A DNA stretch of 64,000 bases, taken from Nageia nagi. Its lineage: Eukaryota > Pinophyta. How positions within the stretch are numbered: the first letter of the stretch is position 1; the number at the start of each line of letters is the position of its first letter. The notes beneath the pieces are model-generated. The model did not search any database. It saw nothing but the letters and a program-made list of their open reading frames with translations, and was not told the DNA's origin. The position numbers and the translations under genes are program-made. The stretch lies in assembly GCA_050084985.1 (NCBI GenBank), contig JBITNC010000001.1, positions 38,006,001 to 38,070,000 on the forward strand. Reading direction: 5' to 3'. Positions 11,650-23,388 of this stretch are shown here, in pieces.

Positions 11650-12640
11650 TGTGGGACCCATCCTATAACTATTTGAAAGTGGGAATGTATGCATAATCAT
11701 CCTCATCCAAAATATTCATGAAAAAAGTTGAATTAGATGAGTCAACTTCATCAAAATAATCAAAGAAAATGAGACATCACACAAACTAAAAGACAAACCT
11801 GAAAAAGATGAAGAGAGCTCCACAGATAAAGGACTGATAGAATTTTATAAAGAGAAATCCAAAAGAGGGAAAAAAGGTGATAGACCATCAATAAAAATCA
11901 TCAAAACATCCAAGGAAGGGCCAACTAATGGTTTGTGGAAGAAATTATTTTGGATCGAACACTCAAAAGCATGAGGAATGGATGGACCATAACACAATTG
12001 GATATCACATTTATCATCATGTTCCACCTCCCTTATTGGAAGATTAAGAGTGATAAATTGTTCTTCTACAAGTTTAAGTTTAGATCCATGAAATCATAGA
12101 ATGCACTTATATCAATCAAATTAAAATGGAATATAAAAAGCATGAACCAATCCCTGCTCGTAGTTACCTAAGACATACCCTTGTCATTTCCATTTAGCAA
12201 AGAGTTTATGCACCAATTCAGGATATGAAATATATTCTATTTTAGCATAAAATTTCTCCTTGAGACACTGTTCAAGGGGAATGTCCTAGGGTGAATCCCA
12301 CCATAATTGCTATTTATGAACACCCCAAAACCTTAACACCTGAAACACTTAAACCATCTATGAGCACTTCAAAGATTTTGAGTTATTCAATTCTAACTTT
12401 CCTATGTTGTGATTTGATAATAATGATAAAGACAAGGTTTAGGAATGGTCCTTAGTCTTCAATGATGTTAATAGTGCTTAGATTTGAAAGGAAAATAACA
12501 AAAGTTAAAGGGGATCTCAAATCATAAGCCCTTGGGACCTTATGATTGTCCAAAATGAGGTAGAACACATACTCTATAAGGTTGTAGATCCTCTAATCCA
12601 TAGTCAGATGAATATTCACAAAGATATCAATACCTATAAT
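11650..12640 (-). pseudogene. Tat pre-RT region, decayed
   Basis: Minus-strand frames between the expected protease and RT are partly open. One at 12,027-11,845 includes CDIQLCYGPSIPHAFE; further right are KVPRAYDLRSPLTFVIFLS and GLSVSGVKVLG. Position and reading direction fit the spacer between protease and RT of a Tat polyprotein. I see no clear D-S/T-G protease site. Confidence 0.45.
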
Positions 12641-13502
12641 GCAAATGTATTCTAGACTCGTAGAGATCAATGATAAATGCTAGGACAAAGATAATTGACA
12701 AGTGCAAATGATAAAGTTTATGCTAAGTATTTGATAAAATGCAATGAATGTTTAAAGATCCAATTAAATGATAATGTATGATAATAATGATTAGAAATTT
12801 AGAGCTAAGAATAGTAGATCTAAGCTAAGAATGCAAGTAAATCAACAAAGATATGCCAACCCTTGGGTTTAGATCTTAAAGGTGAAACCCTAGCCTAAAC
12901 TCTAGGATGTAATTAGCCTAGACAAATGTCTATATGTCACACAAATGCAAATATATATTTAAATGGAGGATACAAATCTTCAATCAACAATGCTTTGATC
13001 TTCAAAATATGTGAACAATAATGAAATACACCATTAATTTCTCAAGCAAAGCTCCAAATAGTAAAAGAGTACCTCAATTCATGCAACATGGAGAAGTATG
13101 CTCAAGGAGTGGAGAGGAATGCTCTTGATGTGATGTATCCTTCATAATGATCTCACAAAACTTAGGTACGAGTGCCAAAAAATGCAAAGATCACATATTA
13201 TATATATGTTAGAGTGTAAAAGCTGAATAAGAAGCTCAAAATGTGTGCCTTCTATTTTTTATAATGTTCATTCATAATCATCCAGATGACTGTGACACCC
13301 TCATGATCATCTAGGCAACTAACAAGTCATCTAGATGATTAGGAACAAAGGCATTAGCAAAAATAAAAGATCAAAACTGAGTTGATTAGTCTAGTCAAAG
13401 GACTTGCAAAACACATGTTAGTCTAACATGATAATATAACACATGATAAATGTAAAAATATCAATGTAACCCTATCAATAAAAAAATGCATTTTTAGGGT
13501 GT
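12641..13502. other. Unassigned AT-rich stretch between Tat pol and copia-3
   Basis: No coding frame. It contains a perfect 17-base palindrome CATGTTAGTCTAACATG at 13,414-13,430 and near-repeated phrases around CATCTAGATGA. It may be LTR or leader of the Tat element, but no paired copy was seen in the window. Confidence 0.35.
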
Positions 13503-15358
13503 TTATAGGATGAGCCTACTCATACCCAATTTCTTTTAGAAGATGCCTTAACCAAATGGCTTACTAGGCTAGAACTGACATGGCATGATATTATTCCTCT
13601 ATGGTGGAGAGAGCAATAATAGGCCACTTCTAGGAAGCCCAAGAGATAGCACCTAGACCAATGTTAAACACATACATACATAAAGGTTGATTTCCGATTA
13701 TCCCTATCTCTCCCATACTTAGAATCGAAGAACCCTGAGAGAATAAGTAAGGGCAACTTGGAATACTTGAGAGTAATATCCTTCATTCTTCCAACATATC
13801 TCAAGATTTGCTTAACAATATTGAGGTTCTTAACATACAGTTTTTGCATAAACCATGCCATCAAATTTACTGCAAAGGCAATATCTAACCAAGAGATAGT
13901 CAAATACAATAGACTACCAATTAATTTCTTGTAGGTTAAATGAGTTGGATCTAATAGATAAAATTATTCTAAGAGAGATTGGATTTGTAATAGGTTTGCA
14001 CTCCTCCATTTCAAACTTTTGCAAAATAACTAATATATACTTAGATTGACTAAGATAAGTATAATCTCTATATTGGTATACTTGTATTCCAAGGTAGTAG
14101 TGCAAGAGACCAAGATCAATCATTTCAAAAGTTGCCTTAAGTTTGGATATGCATTCTTGGATGATTATGATATTATTTCTTGCAATTAGAAGATCATACA
14201 CATAGAGCAAAATCAATACCACATCTTGTCTTTGATTGAGTACATAAAGATCTATATCAAGAAGCATTTAAAAAATCCAATATCTGCAAAGTATCATGAA
14301 ATATTTTTGTACTAGGCTTTAGGTGCTTTCTTAATTCCATACAAGGACTTCTATAGCTTGCGTATAAATGACTCTTTACCTTTAAAAATAAACCCTTCTA
14401 GTTGATTCATGTAGATTTCCATGTCTAAATCACCATTGAGAAAATAACTCTTGATTTAAGTTGAAAAACTTTCCATCCCTAAGTTGTTGAAAGAGCAAGG
14501 ATTATTTTGATTTATGGGCATATTTTCCATATGAAAAACGATTTTCTCATAATCAACTTTGTATCTCTGAGCAAAACCTTTGATCACTAACCTTGCCTTG
14601 TACTTATAAATCTCACCAACTAAATTGTATTTAACCTTGTAAATCTATTTGTTGCCAATCACATTTTGTTCATAGATAAGGAACCAAATTCCAAATTTTA
14701 TTTTTCATAAGCACCTTGTATTCTACTTTCATGGCTTCCATCCAACACTTATGCTTTGAATTCTTATTTGAATGATGAGGGCTCATTATTATTAACAAAT
14801 TTGGCAATAAGAATTTATTTAAGGTCATAATTCTTATTACCCTTTATGTTGGATAATTTTTCACCTAAGGTGACTTATATGCATTGACATCCAACAGTTA
14901 GGTGCAATAGAAGAGTCATCATCATCATTCACATCCTCATAGGAAGCAGCCTACTTAGGTAGTTCATTTAACTTTACATCCCTTGAGATAAACATTGCTT
15001 TATAGGATGAAGAGAAAAGCTTGTAACCTCTATGCTCACTATCATAGCCCACAAAGATATTTTTTTATATAGTTTATCCAGTTTCTTTCTTTTGTATAAA
15101 GTAATGAAGGCATAGGAATCACAACCAAAAACCTAAAGTGAGCAATTTAGGTTTCTTTCTTGTACATACCTCATATAAGGTTTTTCCTTTAACTTCTTTC
15201 TTAGAACACCTATTTTAGGGTATGGATCACAATGTTTACAACTTCACACCATAAGAAATTAGGGAGATCACCTAACATGCACCTTACCATTTCCATAATG
15301 GTTTTGTTCTTTCTTTCAGCAACACCATTTTGTAGAGGGGTGTAAGGGATCATGAACT
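13503..15358 (-). pseudogene. Copia-3 pol remnant: integrase end, RT, partial RNase H
   Basis: From right to left: PYTPLQNGVAERKNKT (integrase, third catalytic Glu kept) near 15,330, CWMEAMKVEYKVLMKN near 14,740, and then RT. The clearest piece is 14,267-13,914, with DLYVLNQRQDVVLILLYVYD, so the YVDD box has become YVYD, and LGLLHYYLGIQVYQ. RNase H begins at 13,909 (DIAFAVNLMAWFMQKLYVKN) and is lost after the segment matching KKLGI at about 13,503. Many stops are present. Confidence 0.85.
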
Positions 15359-15363
15359 ACCTC
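15359..15363 (+). repeat. Target site duplication ACCTC, left of copia-2
   Basis: ACCTC directly precedes the TGTTAG start of copia-2 and is repeated exactly at 24,356-24,360 after its CTCTCA end. Removing copia-2 and one ACCTC restores the copia-3 integrase order (GIKR side to IPYTP side). Confidence 0.95.
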
Positions 15364-15850
15364 TGTTAGAATTTGTAATGAAATATTGTGAATATCTAAA
15401 CTCCTTGTAAGTTCAATTAATCACTTAAAGGATATGTAGATACCTTAAGGGATTAATTGAATTCTTTATTATGTGTGGACTTTGACCTAACCATGGGGTT
15501 AGTTGGTAGGTTAAAGTTAGGTCACACATTTATTGTAACCCTAACCTTACCCTTGGGTTAAAGGGAGGTTAGGGAGGTGCTCTCAAGCTATAAATAGAGG
15601 GCCTCTCCTCTTGTAACATATCTAAGTTTTGGAGTAAATTACTCTACTAGGTTGTGTAGGAGAGGAGAGAATTGTAGTAAGAGGTGCATAGATTGAGAAT
15701 AGAGAACTAGTTGTGGATGTACTCCCAAGGAGGGAGGAACCACATTATATTGGTGTCATATTGTGTGAATGGTGTTGTTAGCTAGTAGATGATGAATGAT
15801 TTAGCTTCCTAGTCTTGGACCTTGAGGATTAGAGTAGTGTAATTCTCTCA
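15364..15850 (+). mobile_element. Copia-2 5' LTR
   Basis: TGTTAGAATT to TTCTCTCA. A TATA box (TATAAATAG) is at 15,589-15,597, so transcription should start some 25-30 bases further on, dividing U3 from R. The block GTACTCCCAAGGAGGGAG near 15,720 is shared with the LTRs of copia-1 and copia-3 and can form a short stem (CTCC with GGAG). Confidence 0.95.
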
Positions 15851-15852
15851 AT

Positions 15853-15864
15853 TGGTATCAGAGC
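15853..15864 (+). promoter_or_regulatory. Primer binding site, initiator Met tRNA
   Basis: TGGTATCAGAGC lies two bases after the 5' LTR. It is the standard complement of the 3' end of plant initiator tRNA-Met and is used to prime minus-strand synthesis. Confidence 0.93.
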
Positions 15865-18800
15865 TTGGTGTGGAAGCTCTTCTTCTACATCTTGGAGGTT
15901 CTTCATCCTTCTTCATTCCTCATTTACATCCCATTGGTGAGGTAAATTTTAAGAGAAGGTATAAATTTCCTCCTCATTTGGTTATCTTAATGGATTATTG
16001 CATTAGATACTAACATATTTTGTGAGATATTGGAGCTTATTTTTTGCAAAATATGATCAAAATTGGTAATGCAAGCAATTTTTTTTGCTAACCTCTTATG
16101 ATAGTAGCATTTTTTTTTACAAAATGCTTAATACATGATATACCTTTTTAAGAGGATACTATGCAATGTAAGTATTTTTACTAACATTTTGTTTGTTAGT
16201 AGTATTGATCAATAACTCTATTACAAGCATTACCAAGGTGTAATAGTTACATAATACTTTATTTCTTCTCTAAATTATCTTATTTTTTGCAAAATTTTAA
16301 TGCAAATAGAGGGAAATAATTTCTAGAGGCAATTGTTTAAAATTTAAAGCAAATATGGGGATATTTGCCCTCTCTCATTTTTTTATTGTTGAAATAAAAA
16401 GTGGAAGACTTTACAAGTTTTTTTGAAATATTTACAATATTTTTTTTACATATAAATCAAAAAATTATTGGGGGGGACAAAACAAATTTGAAAAGGTCTC
16501 GAACTGTTTGACAAATTCCTCGAGCCTCCACCTCCACGACCTGGTAGACATGTATGCAAAATGTGGAAGCGTAGGAAGGCATAGGAATTGTTTGATAAGA
16601 TGCAGACAGAGTTTCATGGTCTACGAATGGTATTGAAGAGTTTCATGGACTATAATGATCACAGAATATGCACAAAATGGATATGTTGAGGAGAGTCTAC
16701 CATTATTTGATAGAATGCCTCCCACAATCAGCTCTTAGTCAAACGAGTTTAAACAAGTCACCTGGTTGCTGCCTTTTAGTTGTGTGAGGAGGTGAGGAAG
16801 ACCCGAGGATCAAACTAAGGTTGCCTACATTGAAGAGAGTCTACCTCCACTCGTAACCTTCTCCCTCGCCAGCTGGGCTGACCTCTCAGAATACCAGTCG
16901 CCAAAACGTGAGATGCCATCTCCTCATCACTGTATCTCCTTGCCACCTCTGCCTGCACACATGAAGATTTGACCACCACCAACCTCCCTCTTGGCCCTTC
17001 ACACACACAGTGGGACTTGCTTGCCATAATGTCTCAAGCGATTAGAATACAAAAATGGTTTCATGTAGATCCCAAAGAGACGTCTACACTAATGTGACTG
17101 CCTTCAGATGTAAAACCAAACTTTGCAAAGGCTAAAGGATAATTTAACATTCTCCTCCCTTGCTGGTTGCACCTTATCCCTCCTCCTCACCATCTAATCT
17201 ACTCTTATGCATGGCCACCATCACCTCCATTGCTGACCTTGAACTCTCTCCATTGGCTTCCTCTAAAGGCCTTCATGCAGGTCATCCTCCTTCCCACGGT
17301 GAAGGTTGATGGCTGCCAACTCTTTGCAAGTCTTCTTTGTCACTTAAATGCACTTAGAAGCATTAAGTTCTTATTGACCACTTGCAAAAATGATGCACTT
17401 CCAAAAGCAAATGTATACTCCTTAGGCACTTAATATTTTACAAGTCAATTGCTCCCATTTAATGCACTTAAGAGTACTTAGAATATTTCTAATATTGACC
17501 ACCTTTTATGTATGCTCTTCTTAGAAGAAAAAGGGGGGGTCATTTTTTTAAAGTACTAACATGCATTTAAGTTTGCTCAAAAAGGGGATTTTATTTTTAC
17601 CACCTAAGTCTCAAGAACCAACCAAACCCCTTGAGCATTAATTTTTTTTTTACTACTTCCAAGAGGCAATGTATACTCCTTCTTGCTTTGGAAGAAGAAA
17701 CATTAAATATGCATGAAGTAGGGGTATGGGTCTCCTTCTTTTACCATTCAAGTCTTAGAGACTTGGTAAGTGGTGAATATTTTTAACTTATTTTAAGTTA
17801 AACTTAGCTTATTTTTTTAAAAAAATTCTTAGAATATTTTAATATTGCATGTTTAATTTACTAAGGTGCACATGCAATTTCTAGAATGCTAACCTCTTAG
17901 CATTTTTTTTCTAAGCATAGTAATTTAGTCTAAGTATGCTATTTTTTTAAGTAAATAAGGGAATTTTTTTTTACTTAAAATGCATACTTATAAGACAAGT
18001 CTTAGCATACAAGTTTTTTTTTAGGGATAAAACTTTAAGTGAAAAGGGGGGAATTGGTATAATTTTTACTTAAACTTTATCTAGATCTTGCATGCTAGAC
18101 TTGTGATGCATGTCTCTCTTTATCTTGTAAACTTTATCTAGATATTGCATGCTAGACTTATGATGCATGTATCTTTATCTTGTTTGAGGAATAAAGCATG
18201 CTTAGGACTTAAAATTTTAAGTTAAATAATGCATGATTATTACTTAAATTTTTTAAGTCATGGAACAATGCATTTTTTTTAAGTTATGGATTAATGCTAA
18301 GTAGGACTTAGTTCTTTTTTAATTCATTAAGTGCTTGAATGAATTAAGCAAAATATACAAAATGTAAAATGTCCTTTAGGGGTTAGTACAAAACCCATTG
18401 GACTTTTAAGGTTTTTTCAAGCTCGTGTGGATGATGCAATTTTACTTTACTTTATATTTTTGTACAATTTGCTTTATACTTGCAAAACGCAAATATTGAA
18501 AGTAACCCCTAAAATGAACACATCCGCATGTATTCTTCCACAACATGACTTGTTTGGGGAGCCACGAGTTGAGGACAGGGTAGACTGGAGCCCTTTTAGT
18601 TCGAAGACCCAAGTGGTGGTAAGTCCATCTTAATTGCCCCTAAGACCTCTGTTGGATTGGACATAACTCTATTAGGTGGACAGGCATGTGTGTAGTGATA
18701 CCACATGTTCGCACGTCCATTCAGGGATTATCCTGATAACCTAGGAGGAAAACTAAAAACCTTAATCAAGATAATTAAAATGGCCGGTCCAAGATACGTC

Positions 18801-19018
18801 GGATCCTTGGAAAATAGTTGGTACTTCTCCTTGTGAGAGTATATTATTGACCAAGGTGAACTGGTTGAGGATTGGTAGTACCTGGGCTCCACCTTACGGG
18901 GCATCCAGGTGAAGGCCTAATTCTATACAAGAAAACAACCCCAACTTTATTCCTCTACGGATCGTGGTTTATAAGTTTGCACATGTGGGACATGTTTACT
19001 TATGTTTGATTTGTATAG
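15865..19018 (+). other. Copia-2 long untranslated leader
   Basis: Just over 3 kb separates the primer site from gag. Most of it (15.9-16.48 and 17.4-18.5 kb) is AT-rich, with runs of T and no reading frame. The part at 16,485-17,350 is richer in GC and holds a host-gene remnant (next entry). The stretch 18,525-18,580 (ACATGACTTGTTTGGGGAGC and neighbours) is matched in the copia-3 leader near 26,640-26,680, so the leader is an inherited part of the family. Confidence 0.75.
16485..17350 (+). pseudogene. Captured PPR gene fragment inside the copia-2 leader
   Basis: Three blocks on the + strand read as pentatricopeptide repeats of the plant organelle RNA-binding class. These are DLVDMYAKCGSV (16,538-16,573), ELFDKM (16,585-16,602) and EYAQNGYVEESLPLFDRMPP (16,664-16,723). 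The phrases VDMYAKCGS and YAQNGYVEE are hallmarks of PLS-type PPR proteins, which act in mitochondria or chloroplasts. The blocks lie in two frames and are cut by stops, so it is a relic. The following 600 bases are also GC-richer than the rest of the leader but give no recognisable protein. Since it lies between primer site and gag of a single intact insertion, capture by the element is more likely than chance; a separate later insertion into the leader is the alternative. Confidence 0.72.
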
Positions 19019-19072
19019 ATGGAAACTTGTAAAAATTTGCATTCTTATTGCATATTTACTTTTGTACAGATA

Positions 19073-20380
19073 ATGGTTGAAACCTTCATACCCAAGCATA
19101 TACTCAACAGTTCCAACTTCGACATATGGGAACCTCGTATGAGAGCTGAGTTACAAGCAAGGAAGCTATGGCAGACAGTTAATGAAGATCTGGTCGCTCC
19201 TACAGATGAGAAGGCTCTTGAAATCTACAACTCAAAGAATGAGTTAGCAACATCAATGATCTATCGTGCAATTTCAGATGACATCCTTCTCATGATCTCT
19301 TCCTCGACATCAGTAAAAGAAGCTTGGGATAGACTGAAGAAAATTTACCTTGGGTCAAAATTTTCAAGGAGGTTCACTATTCTACAAAAGTTGTTGCAAT
19401 ATCGTCAAGGTGAAGATGAAAGTGCCTCTATCTACTTGAAAAAATCATTGACCTCAGGACATAACTGGTTGGCTATGGGTGCAATTGGATCAATGATGAG
19501 TTCATGGTCTTCATCATTCTTCAAAGCCTCTCTACAAAGTTCAGTAACTTTATCACAGTTATGGAGACTAGGCTCGATGATGAAGAAGATGTCATCTCTC
19601 TTGACAAACCTTTCTAGACTCCTTCTGAAGCATGAGGAAACCTTGAACAAGAAAATGTTGAACTTTTCTCCAAAGGATAATAGCATTGCTCTAGGAGCAA
19701 CCAAAACTCCTTTCAAGAAGAAGTTCAAACATTATAAATTCAGAGATAACAAATCCTCATCTACCTTCAGGAAGTATGAGAACAAGGGAAACAAAAATGG
19801 CAACTTCAAGCAAAGGAATGACAAAGCTGGATCAAGCAATCCAACACCTCAAGAAAAGTTTGATGGAAATTGTAACTTTTATGGCATCTTTGGGCACAAA
19901 GAGTATGATTATTGTAAAAAGAAATTTGCTCAAAAAGGCAAGGGAAAAGCAAATGTGAGAAATTTTAATAATAAAAAGAAGATATTTCAAAATGATTGGA
20001 TTATTGATTCAGGATGCACTAATCACATGTGTTATGAAAAGGATAAGTTAGAAAACTTTCATAAGTACAACAAGGATACAGTTGTGATAGGTGATAATAC
20101 AGTCTTTGATGTTCAAGGAATAGGGAATGTGAAGATTCATGGAAAGGCTCTTGATAATGTCTTTTATGTGCCTAAACTAAGGATGAATCTTATCTCCGTA
20201 ATTCAGATTACAAGGAAAGGATGCTCATTTGAGTTTACCTCGCACTCCTGGTGTGTTAAGAAAGGACTTGCCACCATGATGAAAGGATCAGTAAAGGATG
20301 ACCTTTATATTATGGATCAAGTTCCTTCAAAGATTTATCTTGCTGCAAATGTTTGTTCAAAAGGTAATCTTTGGCATCAA
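19073..20380 (+). pseudogene. Copia-2 gag and protease, frameshifted
   Basis: The likely start is ATG at 19,073 (MVETFIPKHIL), which aligns with MGDSFIPKNIL of copia-3. An upstream ATG at 19,019 is in frame, but that segment is not shared. Gag is UBN2-like: FDIWEPRMRAEL, then EAWDRLKKIY. Around 19,440 a frameshift diverts about 170 bases, which would otherwise read DDEFMVFIILQSLST; the frame returns before SRLLLKHEE. The zinc knuckle (near 19,870) reads CNFYGIFGHKEYDYC: the second Cys and the spacing to the last are lost (TGT to TAT). The protease site DSGCTNHM near 20,005 is intact. It ends at TGA 20,381-20,383, inside the pre-integrase zinc region. Confidence 0.9.
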
Positions 20381-20383
20381 TGA

Positions 20384-21289
20384 TTAGGGCACCTTAACCA
20401 CAAGAGTATTCAAGATATGAAAAATCAAGAACTTGTGGAAGGTTTACCTAATATTTCACCCACAATTGGTCTTTATGAAAGGTGCATTCTAGGAAAGATG
20501 AATAGGCAAAAGTTTGAAAAGGATATGGCAACTCGGGCTACTCATCCTCTTCAGCTTATGCACTCAGATTTGATGGGTCCATTTCATACTAAGTCTCTAG
20601 GGGGAGCTTCTTATGTTCTGACCTTCATTGATGATTTCAGTAGGATGACATTTGGTTATCTACTTGAGTACAAGGATCAAACTTTTGACCGGTTTAAAGA
20701 CTTCAAGGCACTTGTTGAAAATCAAACTGATTTTAAGATCAAAATGCTGAGATCTGATAATGGGGGCGAGTATAATAGCAATGAGTTTAACGATTATTGT
20801 GTTAAACATGGGATCAAGCGATAATTCACAATCCCTTACACCCCTCAGCAAAATGGAGTTGCTGAAAGAAAGAATCACACCATTATGGAAATGGCAAGGT
20901 GCATGTTGGGTAACCTTCCTTGTTTCTTATGGGGAGAAGCTGTTCACACTGCTATTCACACCCTAAATAGGTGTCTTACTAAAGCAGTTGAAGGTAAAAA
21001 TCCATATGAAGCATGGACAGGAAAGAAACCTAACATCTCACACTTCAGGGTCTTTGGTTGTGATGCATTTGCCTTCATTACCTCAGAGAAAAGAAAGAAG
21101 CTAGATAAAAGATCAGAAAAATGCATCTTTATGGGGTATGATAATCAGCATAGAGGTTACAGGCTCTACTCCTCATCCCATAAAACAGTCTTTGTTTCTA
21201 GGGATGTCAAGTTCAATGAACTTCCTGAGGATACGACTTCTCATACTGAGGTGTCTGATTCAGATGATTCTACGCCTGCACCTAACTAG
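20384..21289 (+). pseudogene. Copia-2 integrase
   Basis: After the TGA the frame goes on with LGHLNHKSIQ. In the zinc region YERC replaces CxxC (TGT to TAT), so the HHCC site is broken. The catalytic triad is intact: HSDLMGPF (near 20,565), LRSDNGGEY (near 20,755) and, after a TAA at 20,821, NGVAERKN (near 20,860). The C-terminal copia integrase block FRVFGCDAF and KCIFMGYDNQHRGYR lies at 21,045-21,165. A TAG at 21,287 ends the open stretch in the acidic linker before RT. Several single-base changes would explain all interruptions. Confidence 0.9.
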
Positions 21290-22279
21290 TTGTATGATCA
21301 TGTAGGGAAGTCACCACAAGAGCAAAATTCTCCAGCTCAGAGAATTACAAGGAGTATGACCTTGAATAAATCCTTATTTACCAAAATTGATAATATGAAT
21401 GAGCCATCAACATTCAAAGAAGCTTCCAAACAAGAGTGTTGGATGGAAGCTATGAAAGTTGAGTATGAGGCACTCATAAAAAATGAAACTTGGGGTTTGG
21501 TTCCTTATCCCAATGAGAAAAATGTGATTGGAAATAAATGGATATACAAGGTCAAGTACAATTCTGATGGAGAAGTTGAAAAATACAAAGCAAGGTTAGT
21601 GACCAAAGGATTCGCTCAGAAATATGGTATTGATTATGAGGAAACCTTTGCTCCTATGGCCAAGATACCTACTGTCAGGATAATTCTTGCTCTTTCTATA
21701 GCTCAAGGTTGGAAAGTTTTCCAACTTGATGTCAAGAGTGCATTTCTCAATGGTGACTTGGATGTAGAAATCTACATGAATCAACCAGAAGGATTAATTC
21801 CAGAAGGAAAAGAGTCTCTTGTGTGCAAGCTAAAGAAGTCTTTGTATGGACTTAAACAAGCACCTAGAGCATGGTACAAGAAAATTTCAGGATTCTTTGC
21901 AGATATTGGTTTTTCCAAGTGCTTCTCTGACTCAGATCTCTATGTACTCAATCAAGGAAAAGACGTGGTCTTAATTCTCCTTTATGTGGATGATCTTCTC
22001 ATAACAGGTAACAATATTGAAATCATCCAAGAGTGCATATCCAAACTAAAGGCAACATTTGAAATGACTGATCTAGGTCTATTGCATTACTATCTTGGGA
22101 TGCAAGTATACCAACACAAAGATTGTACTTATCTTAGTCAATCTAAGTATATATCAGACATCTTGCAAAAGTTTGGAATGGAGGAGTGTAGATATGCTAC
22201 AATACCTATTTCTCCTGGAATCATTGTATCACTGAGCTCAGATTCTCAGTTGGCTGATGCTACAGCTATAGACAATTGA
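21290..22279 (+). pseudogene. Copia-2 reverse transcriptase
   Basis: The longest clean part of pol. Linker (TRSMTLNKSLF), ECWMEAMKVEYEAL, NKWIYKVKYNSDGEVEKYKA, FAPMAKIPTVR, QLDVKSAFLNG (first catalytic Asp), YGLKQAPRAWY and LLYVDDLLITGNN (catalytic Asp pair), then LGLLHYYLGMQVYQ. All catalytic residues are present. The frame is lost near 22,265 (TAIDN then TGA), where the homologues continue into YRQLIGS, so a single-base indel separates RT from RNase H. Confidence 0.92.
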
Positions 22280-22916
22280 TCGTAGTCTTCTGTATCTGAC
22301 TATCTCTCGACCTGATATTGCCTTTGCAGTGAATCTGATGGCACGATTCATGCAAAAACCATATGTTGAACACCTCAATGTTTGAAGCAAATCTTGAGGT
22401 ATGTGGTAGGGACAAAGGATCTTGCTCTTAAGTATTCCAAAGTGCCCTCAATTGTTCTCTCTAGGGTTCTCAGATTTTGATTACGGGGGAGATAGAGATG
22501 ACAAAAAATCAACCTCTGCATATGTGTTCAGCATTGGTTCAGGTGCTATCTCTTGGGCTTCAAAGAAGCAACCTACTGTGACTCTTTCTACCACTGAAGC
22601 TGAATATCGAGCCATATTTGTTGCCACCCAAGAAGCTATTTGGCTGAGGCATCTTCTGAACAAAATTGGGTATAAGCAAAATGGCCCATCTCTTATTTCT
22701 TCAGATAATCAATCGGTTATCTCTTTGGCTAAGAATCCTGTGTTCCATCAAAGAACCAAACATGTGGAAATCCAAGCCCATTTTATCAGGGAGAAGGTTC
22801 TAGATGACATCATACACTTGGAGTATTGTCCATCTACTGAAAACTCTGCTGATTTATTCACCAAGCCCCTTCCTGAAGCTCAGTTCAGCAAGCTTAGGGA
22901 TTCTCTGGGTTGGTGA
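22265..22916 (+). pseudogene. Copia-2 RNase H
   Basis: After two frameshifts (near 22,265 and 22,380) the frame is open from 22,422 to the stop at 22,914-22,916. Motifs: [18 protein letters not shown] (first Asp), STTEAEYRA (Glu), [14 protein letters not shown] (Asp) and [17 protein letters not shown] near the end. All catalytic positions of copia RNase H are kept. The stop is followed within 12 bases by a polypurine tract-like sequence. Confidence 0.9.
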
Positions 22917-22926
22917 AGTTGCCCTC

Positions 22927-22935
22927 AAGGGGGAG
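22927..22935 (+). promoter_or_regulatory. Internal polypurine tract-like site of copia-2
   Basis: AAGGGGGAG followed by TG, an exact copy of the LTR-proximal tract at 23,858-23,866, placed 931 bases upstream. In most copia elements the tract at the end of RNase H is the only one. Confidence 0.6.
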
Positions 22936-22992
22936 TGAAGTTTGAACTTTTGTTAGTGATGACAACTTCACCTCTAAGAGGCCTTTTTTGAT

Positions 22993-23388
22993 TGTACATT
23001 CTAGACCTCTGTGGTAAGTTTGCTCTGCGTGACAAACTTGTTGTACAATTGTTGTTATAGAGTGTTGATTATTTTATACCTCTGTGGTAAGTTTGCTCTG
23101 CGTGACAAACTTATGTACATATTTATACCTCCGTGGTAAGTTTGCTCTATGTGATAAACTTATTGTACATTTTACACCTCCATGGTAAGTTTGTCTGCGT
23201 GATAAACTTGTTGTACATTTTATACCTTCCGTGGTGAGTTTGCTCTGCGTGAGAAACTCATTGTACATTCTTTAAGCATATAATTAATATACCTCGTGGT
23301 AAGTTTTGTCTACGTGATGAACTTATTGTACATTCTATACCTCCGTGGTGAGTTTGCTCTGCGTGAGAAACTCGTTGTACAATTTTTA
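22993..23388 (+). repeat. Copia-2 3' tandem repeat of hairpin units
   Basis: About seven units share the core GTGGTAAGTTTGCTCTGCGT, spaced roughly 50-70 bases apart and separated by TTGTACATT-like spacers. Each core carries an inverted repeat, for example AAGTTTG (23,016-23,022) with CAAACTT (23,033-23,039). Two units have GAGTTT with AAACTC instead. Copia-1 has only one degraded unit, so the array expanded in this lineage. Confidence 0.85.

Larger units (their letters stand above)
8333..12640 (-). mobile_element. Tat-type Ty3/gypsy element, decayed pol region
   Basis: Reading the minus strand from right to left there are a pre-RT segment (12,640-11,650), RT (about 11,450-10,800), RNase H (about 10,560-10,195), a second archaeal-type RNase H (about 10,115-9,830) and integrase (9,487-8,333). 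Two RNase H domains between RT and IN define the plant Tat group (Ogre, Retand and relatives). Gag and a clear LTR were not found. All domains hold frameshifts and stops. On the right it meets the truncated copia-3 at about 13,503. Confidence 0.82.

Noticed and set aside
16815-17027. 70-codon minus-strand frame in the copia-2 leader
   Set aside because: Short, arginine-rich, no recognised domain; probably chance in GC-richer captured sequence.
19432-19728. 98-codon minus-strand frame
   Set aside because: Antisense to copia-2 gag, whose + strand reading is supported by homology to copia-3.
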